Assembly: GCA_047639315.1 (NCBI GenBank) | Contig: JBLINQ010000002.1 | Location: 1 to 64,000 of the forward strand | Origin: S139-23 sp047639315 | GTDB taxonomy: Bacteria > Planctomycetota > GCA-002687715 > DRQF01 | Reading direction: 5' to 3' | Length of the DNA: 64,000 nt | Shown: piece after piece, positions 53,420-62,518 of the stretch | How positions within the stretch are numbered: the stretch's first letter is position 1 | Layout of the letters: each line of letters opens with the position of its first letter | Program-made: the position numbers and the translations under genes | The notes under the pieces: generated by a model | Seen by the model: only the letters and a program-made list of their open reading frames with translations | What the model was told of the DNA's origin: nothing | Database searches by the model: none

Positions 53420-55090
53420 TTAGCGACCGTAGACACATACACCATTGATGTATGTGGCACGGACTTTTGCTTTCAGTAGCTCCTTGGGCGGACAAGTCCT
53501 CAAATTGGTATCGACCAAGATGAAGTCGGCCAACTTACCTGGTGCGAGGCTTCCCAGGCTGTTCTCGTTAAAAGACGCGTACGCTCCAGCCTTGGTGTAG
53601 GAGTAGAGTGCTTCCCTCCTTGTCATGCACTGATCTCCAAACCAGCCGCCCTTCGGCAGCCCCTTGGCATTCATTCGAGTTACCGACGCATATAAACCGG
53701 CGAAGGGTGTGAGTGCCTCCACTGGTGAGTCTGTGCCATTACAAATCACTGCACCGGCATCCAAGAGACTACGCCACGCATAGGCTCCCACTTCTGCACG
53801 TCCTTGGGTGACGCGTGCGACTACCCACGCCATGTCAGAGGTGCAATGAACGGCTTGCATGGAAGCAATGACTCCCAAGGATGCGAAGCGAGGGATATCA
53901 TCTTGGTGCAGGATTTGGGCATGTTCGATGCGAAAGCGCGGATCTGCGACCTGAGGAAATTTCGGGAACAGGTCGGCCCAAGTGTCGAGAACCATACGAT
54001 TCCCTCGATCACCAATGGCATGAACACAAATCTGGTAGCCGCGCTCCAATGCAATGCGACTCATTTCCTTGAATGCGGCTTGGCGGGTGAGCAGGAGTCC
54101 TTGGTGACCGATACGATCCGCGTAGTCGCTGATCATTGCCGCACCGCGCGAACCAAGCGCCCCGTCAGCATAAATCTTGAGTCCTCTAACGGTCAACTTA
54201 CCGTTGTGATCACCGACCCTTGGCGGGATGACTGTTGCCAGCTTGGTTTGTCTGATGTCACTCACGCCAAGCATGACGTAGAGGCGCAGCTTCAAATCGC
54301 CTGAAGCATAGAGTTCGTCAAGTAACTCGATGTCACGTCGATCTGTTCCTTGATCATGAAAGGAAGTGATTCCGAGCGAGAGTGCCAGCTTTTGCGCGGC
54401 TAACATGTCAGCGCGTTTTGTTGCCTTGTCGGTTGTCGGCACCACCTCGTTGATGAGCACCATGGCCTTGTCGATCAGGACGCCGGTCGGTTCACCATTC
54501 TCTTTGCGGATGATCTCGCCACCGGCAGGGGCGGCTGTCGTCCTAACCATGCCAGCAAGGTCCATAGCCTTTTTGTTCGTTAAGAGTGCGTGGCCATCGA
54601 CTCGTCGTAGGGCGACAGGGTGGTTTGGGACCGCATTACTCAGAGCATCATGCTCCGGAAACTCTTTTGAAGACCAGAGGTTCTGGTCCCACCCTCGGCC
54701 TGTGATCCATTCGCCAGCAGGGCGTGTCTTGGCTTCTTTTTGAACCAACTTGATCACCTCTTCGAAACTTTGGGTCCCATTGAGGCGAACAATTCGTTGG
54801 CTGTTGCCGACACCTTGGAAATGGGCGTGACTGTCAGTGAACCCGGGCATCACGTAGGAACCGTGAGCACCGACTTCCACAGTCTTCTTGCCAGCTAAGG
54901 CCCGAATTTCCTGGTCGCTACCCAGTTTCGTAATGCGGCCGTTCTTGATCGCCATAGCCGTGGCTTCGGGATATCGGGAGTCCATTGTTTCGATGCGTGC
55001 ATTGGTCACGATGACATCTGGATCTTGCGAGAGACCTGTAGCTGACGCCAACAAGAGCAAAATGAGTGTCAAGACGGTGTGCTTCTTCAT
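53420..55090 (-). CDS. Exported amidohydrolase (YtcJ-like)
   Basis: 556 residues with a signal peptide (about residues 1-22). Metal-dependent amidohydrolase: the HxH motif in GFTDSHAHFQG near residue 86, a later His in ICVHAIGDRGN (about 356) and another in RIEHAQIL (about 393), and a C-terminal Asp in CNGTDSPVEAL (about 455). The segment GEWITGRGWDQNLW and GLYASVTRMN are typical of YtcJ/exoenzyme-regulator family members. The substrate is unknown; the exported location suggests scavenging. It faces the PP2C gene with only a short 5-pair hairpin between them. Confidence 0.85.
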   Translation of the reverse strand: MKKHTVLTLILLLLASATGLSQDPDVIVTNARIETMDSRYPEATAMAIKNGRITKLGSDQEIRALAGKKTVEVGAHGSYVMPGFTDSHAHFQGVGNSQRIVRLNGTQSFEEVIKLVQKEAKTRPAGEWITGRGWDQNLWSSKEFPEHDALSNAVPNHPVALRRVDGHALLTNKKAMDLAGMVRTTAAPAGGEIIRKENGEPTGVLIDKAMVLINEVVPTTDKATKRADMLAAQKLALSLGITSFHDQGTDRRDIELLDELYASGDLKLRLYVMLGVSDIRQTKLATVIPPRVGDHNGKLTVRGLKIYADGALGSRGAAMISDYADRIGHQGLLLTRQAAFKEMSRIALERGYQICVHAIGDRGNRMVLDTWADLFPKFPQVADPRFRIEHAQILHQDDIPRFASLGVIASMQAVHCTSDMAWVVARVTQGRAEVGAYAWRSLLDAGAVICNGTDSPVEALTPFAGLYASVTRMNAKGLPKGGWFGDQCMTRREALYSYTKAGAYASFNENSLGSLAPGKLADFILVDTNLRTCPPKELLKAKVRATYINGVCVYGR

Positions 55091-55182
55091 AGAATGATCC
55101 TGACTGAAGTCATCAATAAAGTGAACCTCGTTCTTCTATCTTCGTTTTCGTTTATCTGAAAGGCGAGGTTTCCTTTCCAGCA

Positions 55183-55941
55183 GTGTCGCGAGTGATATCG
55201 GCCGATAGCCGATTGTCTCAAAAGTGCGAGTCTTTGGGGAAGTCCGTGAGTGACCGAGTAAAACAAGCTAACGACCTGATGCGCAAAGCTTCAGAATCTT
55301 TCGCCGGCGGCAAGATGCAGAAGGCTTACAAGCAATATGGACAGGCGGCCAAGGCCTATGAATTGGCCCCAGAGGCTCCTCGTGAGCGTTGGGGCTTGGC
55401 ACTCTACACGCGTGCCATGTTCATCTTATCTGGCGATGCCAGCGGGCATGTCGAATCAGACCTTGATGAAGGCGATCGCCTTGTCGCTGCTGAGGAGTTT
55501 GCTGGACGCGATCGGTTTCGCGGGCTTTTCTTGTTCGCACGTTCTAAATGGCGACGCCAACATGAAGATCTTGAGCCGGCTCAGGAATTTCTAACTGCGG
55601 CCCGGGCCTGCCTCGAGGAGTCGGGCGGACCCATCGATGCCTTAGAAATTGACCGAGAGCAGGCAAGGCTCGGTGTCGATCGAAAAGAGTGGGACATCGC
55701 TGAAGCAGCGGCCAGGAAAAGTGTCGATGGTAGCCCGGACCCACGCCAATCAATCGAGTCTCGAATTCTCTTATCCGAAGTCTTCCGTTCCCAAGAACGC
55801 ATGGGCGAAGTCTTAGCAACTTTGGAAGCAGCGGCGAGCCTCGCTTTTGACACGGAGCACAAAGAGCAGCTCTGGGATCTTAAGGATCGCATTGCGATCC
55901 TTAAGCGCAATCATCCTGAGCTCGAAACCAAAGAACCTTAA
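55183..55941 (+). CDS. TPR-like soluble protein
   Basis: 252 residues if the GTG at 55183 is used; a GTG at 55246 with GGGGAAG just upstream would give 231 and is as likely. The sequence is alpha-helical with TPR character (KMQKAYKQYGQAAKAYELAPEAP, EWDIAEAAARKSVDG, GEVLATLEAAASLAFDT). No enzymatic motif and no signal peptide. A 27-base near-perfect palindrome lies in its 3' end (55879-55905). Convergent with the subtilase gene. Function unknown. Confidence 0.65.
   Translation: MSRVISADSRLSQKCESLGKSVSDRVKQANDLMRKASESFAGGKMQKAYKQYGQAAKAYELAPEAPRERWGLALYTRAMFILSGDASGHVESDLDEGDRLVAAEEFAGRDRFRGLFLFARSKWRRQHEDLEPAQEFLTAARACLEESGGPIDALEIDREQARLGVDRKEWDIAEAAARKSVDGSPDPRQSIESRILLSEVFRSQERMGEVLATLEAAASLAFDTEHKEQLWDLKDRIAILKRNHPELETKEP
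55879..55905. repeat. 27-base palindrome within the TPR-like gene
   Basis: CTTAAGGATCGCA is followed by a single T and then its reverse complement TGCGATCCTTAAG. A perfect 13-pair inverted repeat in coding sequence (codons for KDRIAILK) is unusual and could be a protein-binding site or a cruciform/hairpin; there is no T-run, so a classic terminator is unlikely. Confidence 0.75.
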
Positions 55942-55961
55942 GTCTCGCCGCAACCTTCGCG

Positions 55962-58900
55962 CTACTGAATCACCAAGATGATCGCGTTGGTGACCTTCAG
56001 CGATGAAGGTGTTTCTTCAATGATGCCATAGAACGTCACGACAATAGGAAACGGAATTCCCACGGTATCTGTGAAGTGCCATGGTGTCGGTGTCGACGCG
56101 ACCAGCTGCGGGCATGGATCCAATAACGTGCTATTGGTGATCAAGAACCCGACAGGGTTTGCCGGTGTCGCGCTGCATGGCAACCAAAGTGCTGCGCCGA
56201 TTCCGTATGGAATCGTCAGCGTAAGATTCTGATGCGGCAAGCCCAAGTAACCATACAAGCCGAAGTGCGCTGGATTCGGGTTCGCTTGTGGCTGCAACAT
56301 CGAATAGCTGAGCTCTTCGTTCACGTTGGCAAAGATGATTCGATCCGCGCCACCGGCGCTATTGTTGATCAAGAAGGAGTCGTAAGGGCCATTGTCTGCC
56401 GACCCCAAAGTTCCTGCCATGACAGAGTCACCGTAAGGGGGAGCCAGCTCTGGATTTCTCGCCGGCAGAATCACGCTGAAGCCAGTGACTCCCGATCCTT
56501 CAGCACCAACGATCATTTCGCCAAGGCCGTCAGCATCGATGTCGCCAGTCGAAGAGACGCTTGTGCCAAATCGTTGGCCAGCTGCGCGGCCGAACAATTC
56601 ATAACGGGGTGTGTTTGACGCCGTCGAGTAAGTGTAGATCTTGCCGCAATCGACAGTTGGCCCGTCATATCCGGGTGCGCCGATAATGAGGTCTTCAACC
56701 GTATCACCATCCATGTCGGCACCACTTGCGAGGGCCGTACCAAGCTCATCGCCTGGGTTTTCGCCAACGAATCCACTGATTGGTGTCAGCATGTTTGATT
56801 CGTAAATGACAACGAGGCCAGAGTCGATACCGCCGGGGCCATCGAAGCCTGGTGCCGAAATCGCGTAGTCGCGTTTGCCATCAACATTCTGGTCGACCCA
56901 AGTCACAACGGCTGCACCGAATCGATCGTTTGGTGTCGTGCCGTTGATTTCAGCCAGGCGAACACCAGTCACACTGGAGATTAGAACGAAGCGACCGCTA
57001 TCAACGCCTCCAGGAGTGGCTCCAGGAACGCCAACAATGAGGTCTTCAATGCTGTCGAGGTCTTGGTCTTCCACAGCCATCATCGATGCACCGAACTCAA
57101 GATCAAGTCCGATGTCATCACCGTCGACCACCAAGATTGGCGTGCTGTTGAGGCCGGAGAAAATTCGGAGAGAACCAACGCCCGGTGTCGAACCAACCAT
57201 CGAGAAAGGCGATGTGACGACGTAGTCATTAACAAGGTCGCCATTTGTGTCACCCAGTGCCACAATCGTTGACCCAAACTTACCATTGGCTTGAGTGCCA
57301 TCAATGCTGAGAAGCACGGTGTGGGTTGTACCTGAATAGAGCCTGATTGTTCCGGCATCGATTTGTGTGTCTCCGACAGCGGTCGGAGAGGCAATCGCGT
57401 AGTCCGGAATCGCATCACCGTTAATGTCACCTAATGCCGTGATCGTCGAACCAAATTGCTCGCCAGCAGTAGCACCGTTGAGTGTTGCCAAGAGGTTGCC
57501 TTTGGCGCCCGAGTAAACACGTACTCGCCCGGCATCAACTCCAGCTGTGCCATCATAGCGGGGAGATCCAACGGCAAATTCTGAGATACCATCGCCATTC
57601 AGATCGCCCAAAGCCGCTGATGCGGCACCGCAATGGTCGTCAACCTGTTCGCCGCGTTGCATGTAGAGGTGTGACGATGGATCGGGCAGGCTGAGGGCGG
57701 CTTGGAATCCTATGCTGTAAGTGTTGAGTAAGCCGGCAGCAAAAATCGGATCAAATCCTGGTGCGCCGATATCGCGGGTTGTCGTCCGCATGATGTCATG
57801 CACCTCGCTCGCTGTGAGCGATGGGTTGATCGATAGGGCATAGGTGGCACTGGCACTGGCAAATGCTGTCGCGAAGCTCGTGCCTGCTTGATAAACGTAA
57901 TCGTCTGGGTCGAGGAAACCGTCAGATCCGCTGCGGTCGGTGGTGAGGATCTGGCTCGCGGGAGCGGAGTATGCCATGTCTGAGCCGGTGGCAGAGAAAA
58001 ATGCCAAAGTGCCGTCGAAGTTAATACCGATCAGGCCGTTTACCGAACTCAAGTTCGCTGGGTAGCGAGTACCAAGGGTGGGGTCATTGCCGGCAGCCGC
58101 AAAATGCAGCATGCCATTCGCTGCAGTCGAATCGTACTTTGAAGTTGTCGGCGCTGGTTGTGCACCCAGAACGACACTGTTGTTGGTGACACGAACGCCG
58201 TTCACTTCGCACCAGTCCAAGGCGGCGACGGTCCAGCTTGACATGGTTATGAACGAGGAATTCGAAGTGCTCAAGTAGCAGCGAACCGCGAGAAGTTGAG
58301 CGTCAGGGACCACGCCAGCGACGCCAATACCGTTGTTTTGAATCGAAGTGATGACACCAGCAACACTGGTACCATGATTGTCAAAAGCATTGATTGGTTG
58401 GCCTGCTCCGACATCAGTGGTCGTGTCGACACCATCCATGCCAAAGGGCATGTCTGGGTGATTCATTTGAACGCCTTCATCCAGAACTGCGATCTTGACT
58501 GATGCTAATCCAGTGGAGATATCCCAGGCCTCTGGGAGATCCATGTCGATGTCAGAGAGCGAATAACCTAATTGTAATTCCTGGGAGACGCCCCACATCT
58601 CTCCGAGACGTGGATCGTTTGGTACGTTGAGTTTCTCACCAGTGAAGCAGAAGTCTGGTTCTGAAAAGATGACGCCTTCGATGGTCGCCAGTGAGTTGGC
58701 AATCTTCAGAACGTTGCCGCCGTCGTTACTTTTCAACTTGACGCGATAGGCGTTGGCGAGTCCACCCCAATTGACATCCAAAATAGTGCCTTGCTGATTC
58801 ACGATCGCCTTGGCTTCTTCGACTGAGATGCTCTTGTCAAATCGAATCAGAAGATCTTGCGTCGGGAACATATATCCGTCGCAGCTATCGCGAAAGACTG

Positions 58901-59222
58901 GGGTCGCGAACTGGATGATGTCGTGCTGAGCGAGTCGTTTCACAAACTTGAGAAACGCGTCACCGCTCTTGGCGCTGGCCGGAACGTTTACCAACGACCA
59001 GCCTTTGAGTGCGTAAGACTGAACTTCTTCACTGTTGATGCCGAGGTCAAGCAAGCTGCTTGGCTCGTTGCCTTGCTGCCACTCAATCGCGATGACCGCG
59101 GGATTTAAGTCAAGCGCGTGTTTCTCACCGAAGGAGTTGCTTTCCCATTGGGCACAGACAATGCCGCTCAGGAAGAACTGGGCAAGTAGAATCGCTGTCA
59201 TCACTTTGGAGTGGTGGTTCAT
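55962..59222 (-). CDS. Secreted subtilase with FG-GAP repeats
   Basis: 1086 residues. Signal peptide (about residues 1-24), then a propeptide-like region to about residue 215. The subtilisin (S8) domain has Asp in VKIAVLDEGVQMNHPD (about 246), His in FDNHGTSVAGV (about 284) and Ser in GTSFATAFASASATYAL (about 447), a complete triad. From about residue 530 to 920 there are seven or so FG-GAP-like units with the Asp-rich calcium loop, for example LGDLNGDGISEFAVGSP, LGDINGDAIPDYAIASP and GDIDADGLGEMIVGAE, which form a beta propeller. The C-terminal 150 residues are not recognised. Probably degrades proteins outside the cell. Ends near the convergent TPR-like gene. Confidence 0.92.
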   Translation of the reverse strand: MNHHSKVMTAILLAQFFLSGIVCAQWESNSFGEKHALDLNPAVIAIEWQQGNEPSSLLDLGINSEEVQSYALKGWSLVNVPASAKSGDAFLKFVKRLAQHDIIQFATPVFRDSCDGYMFPTQDLLIRFDKSISVEEAKAIVNQQGTILDVNWGGLANAYRVKLKSNDGGNVLKIANSLATIEGVIFSEPDFCFTGEKLNVPNDPRLGEMWGVSQELQLGYSLSDIDMDLPEAWDISTGLASVKIAVLDEGVQMNHPDMPFGMDGVDTTTDVGAGQPINAFDNHGTSVAGVITSIQNNGIGVAGVVPDAQLLAVRCYLSTSNSSFITMSSWTVAALDWCEVNGVRVTNNSVVLGAQPAPTTSKYDSTAANGMLHFAAAGNDPTLGTRYPANLSSVNGLIGINFDGTLAFFSATGSDMAYSAPASQILTTDRSGSDGFLDPDDYVYQAGTSFATAFASASATYALSINPSLTASEVHDIMRTTTRDIGAPGFDPIFAAGLLNTYSIGFQAALSLPDPSSHLYMQRGEQVDDHCGAASAALGDLNGDGISEFAVGSPRYDGTAGVDAGRVRVYSGAKGNLLATLNGATAGEQFGSTITALGDINGDAIPDYAIASPTAVGDTQIDAGTIRLYSGTTHTVLLSIDGTQANGKFGSTIVALGDTNGDLVNDYVVTSPFSMVGSTPGVGSLRIFSGLNSTPILVVDGDDIGLDLEFGASMMAVEDQDLDSIEDLIVGVPGATPGGVDSGRFVLISSVTGVRLAEINGTTPNDRFGAAVVTWVDQNVDGKRDYAISAPGFDGPGGIDSGLVVIYESNMLTPISGFVGENPGDELGTALASGADMDGDTVEDLIIGAPGYDGPTVDCGKIYTYSTASNTPRYELFGRAAGQRFGTSVSSTGDIDADGLGEMIVGAEGSGVTGFSVILPARNPELAPPYGDSVMAGTLGSADNGPYDSFLINNSAGGADRIIFANVNEELSYSMLQPQANPNPAHFGLYGYLGLPHQNLTLTIPYGIGAALWLPCSATPANPVGFLITNSTLLDPCPQLVASTPTPWHFTDTVGIPFPIVVTFYGIIEETPSSLKVTNAIILVIQ

Positions 59223-59406
59223 CAGTTATTGTTTCTCAATTTCTCACAGGCAATACGGCAGACAGACTAAAAAGTCTTCCAAGAGGCGAAGGCAATTGCC
59301 TTATGGTCTATATAGAGGGTTTGATCGGCGGTCTTACGTCTTGTGTAAGGTTAGAATTCGCGGCGCCATTACTCAAGATAATCGCAGAAATGTTGAGGAT
59401 GCAGTT
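59223..59406. promoter_or_regulatory. Divergent region between the subtilase and sfsA
   Basis: About 184 bases between two divergent starts. A perfect 14-base palindrome AAGGCAATTGCCTT lies at 59289-59302 and is a candidate operator for either gene. GAGG at 59395-59398 is the ribosome site of sfsA. Confidence 0.5.
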
Positions 59407-60147
59407 TTGCACTTAGGGATTGAAGGTGACGACTTCTTAAGAGGAGTCTTATTAGAGCGTTACAAACGATTCTTTGCTGACTGTCAGCTCGATTCCGGTG
59501 AACTAGTTACGGCGCATTGCCCAAATACTGGAAGCATGAAAACGCTCTTAGCCAAAAATTCTCCCGTTTGGCTAAAAACTCACGACAATCCGAAACGCAA
59601 GCTGCCCTATACCCTGACGCTTTTAGGGGTTGGGGATGATGATTGGGCGCTCATTAATACGGCGTTACCTAACCACATTGTGGCCGAGGGGATCACGGCA
59701 GGCATCTCTCCGAGCCTTCTCGGTTACAAATCGATGCGTGCAGAAGTGCCCTATGGTTCGCGACGCAGTCGCATCGACCTTTTGCTTGCCGATCGGGATT
59801 CGGAATTCGGCACCGACCAATTGTGTTACGTCGAAGTCAAGAATGTCACCATGGCATCGGCTTCTGTTTCAAAACGATCCGATTTTCCGGATTCCCGTAC
59901 CGAGCGCGGTCTCAAGCACCTAAAGGAATTGAGTGACATGGTTGCCGAGGGCCATCGATGTATTCAGTTTTACTTGCTTGGGCGAACTGACTGTGACTCC
60001 ATCGGTGTTGCCGAAGAAATTGATCCGAAGTATGCGGAAGGACTTAGGCGAGCGATGGCGAGTGGCGTCGAAGTTGTGTGTCACAAGCTCAAGGTCGCGA
60101 GTGGCGAAGCGACACTCGGGGATGTCTGCCCGTTTGAGTTCGAGTGA
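59407..60147 (+). CDS. sfsA: SfsA family nuclease-like protein
   Basis: 246 residues from the TTG at 59407, which has GAGG eight bases upstream; the same frame extends upstream across the subtilase start and is not expected to be translated. SfsA signatures: LLERYKRFFADCQLDSGELVTAHCPNTGSM near residue 18, the segment DNPKRKLPYTLTLL, YGSRRSRIDLLL and CYVEVKNVTMA near residue 143 (the D...ExK nuclease motif), and FPDSRTERGLKHLKEL. Family members are suspected nucleases or nucleic acid-binding proteins linked to sugar gene regulation in Escherichia coli; the true substrate is unknown. Convergent with the dehydrogenase gene. Confidence 0.88.
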   Translation: MHLGIEGDDFLRGVLLERYKRFFADCQLDSGELVTAHCPNTGSMKTLLAKNSPVWLKTHDNPKRKLPYTLTLLGVGDDDWALINTALPNHIVAEGITAGISPSLLGYKSMRAEVPYGSRRSRIDLLLADRDSEFGTDQLCYVEVKNVTMASASVSKRSDFPDSRTERGLKHLKELSDMVAEGHRCIQFYLLGRTDCDSIGVAEEIDPKYAEGLRRAMASGVEVVCHKLKVASGEATLGDVCPFEFE

Positions 60148-60156
60148 AGTAAGATC

Positions 60157-61203
60157 TTAAGTGCCGGTTTCTTCTCGCCTCGGCGGCCTGGCGAGGCCGG
60201 CAGGATCCTGGGTATCTTGTGCCAAGTTCTTTTCTGCCAGAGACAAGACACGCATGACATTGACGCCGTGCGCGCCGTCAGTGAGCGGAGTCTCTCGTGT
60301 TGCACAACAAGTGACAAAATGGAGACACTCTTCTAAGAGCGGTTCGCATTGTGGCAGGGCAATCACTTCTTCTTCGCCAAGGCGTTTACTCGTTAACCCG
60401 GCTTCGTCCACGTCGATCCCGGCATCACGCACGATAAGTTGAGCGCCTTGACGAAGGTCATCAAAAACGGCCATCTTCTGTGATCCGACGACAACGAGCT
60501 TCTGCTCTTTGAAGGGGTGAAGCCAAGAGACAAAAACGTGAGCTTTTTGACCTTGGGGGAAATCGAGATGAGTCACCGTGACGTCTTTGATCCCCGGTTG
60601 CAACCAACTCCCACCTGTTGCTTGGACATGCGATGGTTCTGCATCCATCAAATGGAGGATGACAGCGATGTCATGGGGAGCAAAACTCCACAAGATATTC
60701 TCTTCAGTACGAACTGTGCCAAGGTTCAGGCGGTTGGAATAGACATAGCGAATGTCTCCCAGGTCACCGCTCGCAATCAAGTACTTCAGCTTCTTGATTG
60801 CGGGATGGTAGAGCAAGATGTGCCCGATCATAAGAAGGCGGCCACGGCGCAGCGCCTCAGCTTGCAAACTCTTGGCATCATCAAGGTCCAAGGCCATTGG
60901 CTTCTCAACGAAGACGTCACGCCCCAGATCCATCGATCGCATTGCAAGATAAGTGTGAGTCGCCGCTGGAGTGGCGATGGCCACTGCATTGATCTCTGAG
61001 GCCAAGATCTCTGGCATGTCAGAATCTATGGCGAAAGCCGGGATGCCGTATTCTTCGGTGATGAATCGGCGGCATTTCTTCGACGGGTCGACCACAGCAA
61101 CAAGGACGCCAAGTTTGTGGAAACATCGGGCCAAATTTCGCCCCCAACGTCCAGCGCCGTAGAGGCATACTTTGGTTTGGCTGTGGGGTGGTCCGTTTTC
61201 CAT
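60157..61203 (-). CDS. Gfo/Idh/MocA family oxidoreductase
   Basis: 348 residues. N-terminal Rossmann fold (VCLYGAGRWGRNLARCF near residue 12, the GxGxxG pattern) and the family motif EKPMAL near residue 98, followed by the beta-sheet C-terminal domain typical of this family. ILWSFAPHDIAVILHLM contains the family-conserved segment with His. Substrates in this family are sugars or nucleotide sugars; similarity to UDP-sugar 3-dehydrogenases used for envelope sugars is possible. Faces sfsA across nine bases. The next gene upstream is the anti-sigma factor, on the same strand. Confidence 0.82.
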   Translation of the reverse strand: MENGPPHSQTKVCLYGAGRWGRNLARCFHKLGVLVAVVDPSKKCRRFITEEYGIPAFAIDSDMPEILASEINAVAIATPAATHTYLAMRSMDLGRDVFVEKPMALDLDDAKSLQAEALRRGRLLMIGHILLYHPAIKKLKYLIASGDLGDIRYVYSNRLNLGTVRTEENILWSFAPHDIAVILHLMDAEPSHVQATGGSWLQPGIKDVTVTHLDFPQGQKAHVFVSWLHPFKEQKLVVVGSQKMAVFDDLRQGAQLIVRDAGIDVDEAGLTSKRLGEEEVIALPQCEPLLEECLHFVTCCATRETPLTDGAHGVNVMRVLSLAEKNLAQDTQDPAGLARPPRREETGT

Positions 61204-61284
61204 GATGGCGGATTATCGGCTCTTTGGCCCAAAATCACAAATCTGGTTCAGAAGGTGGTTTGATGGGGGGAGGGCAGTGGGCTC

Positions 61285-62250
61285 TTAGATCTCTTCAGCG
61301 AGAACTTTCAGCTTCTTGTAGGCCATCTTTGAGATAAGCACGAGCCAAACATCATTGCACTTGCGGACCATGACGCCCCGTTGAGGGCAGCCAAGAAGGC
61401 AAGATTCTTTGGTCTTGGAGCTGGCGATCTCGTGCAAGCCCTTGGCAATTTCAGCCGATTGAGAGTCACAGATCACGTAGACGGAGAGGGTTTCGTCCTC
61501 ACTCATCATGATCAAATGCGGCACTTCGATCGTTTTGCCGTTGAATTCGAGCCCAGTCCGGCGGGCACCGACCAACTCAAATCTCTCGGGCAAACACGGG
61601 ATGTTGACGCTTTGCTTCATGCAATCCGAGGCCAATTTCGCCACCGTTGCTCGACGATCGTCGCGGTTGGTGGTCGAGTTTGGAGCAAAGAATGCGGAGC
61701 CGATTTGTCCCTTGAGACTCTGCTTGACGCACTCATAGCGACAATCATGGTCTTTTGACTTCTCAACAAGGAGTTTTGTAAAACGTGAGTCGCTGACTCG
61801 AACGACATCAATCAGTTGGGTTGAGGCGCTATTTGCGTCACTTGGAATCGTTGTGGGCCGGAGACCTCGGCTGTTGTCGAAGGCTCCGCTCATCCATGCG
61901 ACAAGGAACATAATTCCTGCTGCGATAGGCATTTGCCACGTTTTCTTGAGGAACAAGAGAACTTTCGATTGACCGCCACTTGGAGCCGGATCGAGCTTGC
62001 TTTCAACAGATCCTTGTGTGCTGAGCCCGGCATCTTTGCGGAATTGGGCCAGAATACGGCCTTTCGTGACCATGTCGGAGGATTCGTTCAAGAGATCCCG
62101 GCTTGTATCTTGGAATCGTGATTCGAATTCCACCAGAGCCTGGGCTTCCTCTGAGGATTCCAAATAGACCTCGACTTCATGACGCTGGGCGTCGTCAAGC
62201 TCTCCATCCATGTATGAATAGACTAATTCTAAGAAGTCGTCGTGGGTCAC
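61285..62250 (-). CDS. Anti-sigma factor-like membrane protein with Cys-rich outer domain
   Basis: 321 residues, start GTG at 62250 with GAGGAA five bases upstream. The N-terminal 60 residues (LELVYSYMDGELDDAQRHEVEVYLES) resemble the anti-sigma domain that follows ECF sigma genes, but the zinc motif HxxxCxxC is absent. One membrane helix lies near residues 105-125. The outer domain has eight cysteines, including DCRYEC, SDC, IPC, ESCLLGC and RKC. It lies 268 bases downstream of an ECF sigma gene on the same strand, the usual place for its regulator. The cysteines could sense redox or metal state outside the membrane; this is inference. Confidence 0.7.
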   Translation of the reverse strand: MTHDDFLELVYSYMDGELDDAQRHEVEVYLESSEEAQALVEFESRFQDTSRDLLNESSDMVTKGRILAQFRKDAGLSTQGSVESKLDPAPSGGQSKVLLFLKKTWQMPIAAGIMFLVAWMSGAFDNSRGLRPTTIPSDANSASTQLIDVVRVSDSRFTKLLVEKSKDHDCRYECVKQSLKGQIGSAFFAPNSTTNRDDRRATVAKLASDCMKQSVNIPCLPERFELVGARRTGLEFNGKTIEVPHLIMMSEDETLSVYVICDSQSAEIAKGLHEIASSKTKESCLLGCPQRGVMVRKCNDVWLVLISKMAYKKLKVLAEEI

Positions 62251-62518
62251 GGTTTTTCCTCGAATGCAACGAGCTGGGCGGACGAATCATGCAACAACGT
62301 GTGTCTTGTTGTCATCACAACAGGACACGGAGCCAAGCTCACTCCTGTAAGTTCTTTTGAACCTTCCATATTCCAAAAATCGAAAAATCTGTGGAGGAAG
62401 ATCAATTTATTCACGATTTTCCGCAATAAATCCCACTCAGCGACCTCAATCAAGCTGTTTGCCGCATGCCATCCCCGAAGGGGTGTGGAACTTTTGTCAC
62501 GACGAGCAGGGCTGTGCT
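62251..62518. other. Intergenic region between sigma and anti-sigma genes
   Basis: 268 bases, unusually long for a sigma/anti-sigma pair. It contains a small hairpin TGTTG / CAACA near 62310-62327 and an A/T-rich stretch around 62390. A minus-strand frame of 129 codons spans it but has no coding character and overlaps the sigma gene. A separate promoter for the anti-sigma gene may lie here. Confidence 0.4.

Noticed and set aside
59035..59406. N-terminal extension of SfsA upstream to 59035
   Set aside because: It would run antisense through the subtilase start and signal peptide; SfsA homology begins after the TTG at 59407, which has a ribosome site.
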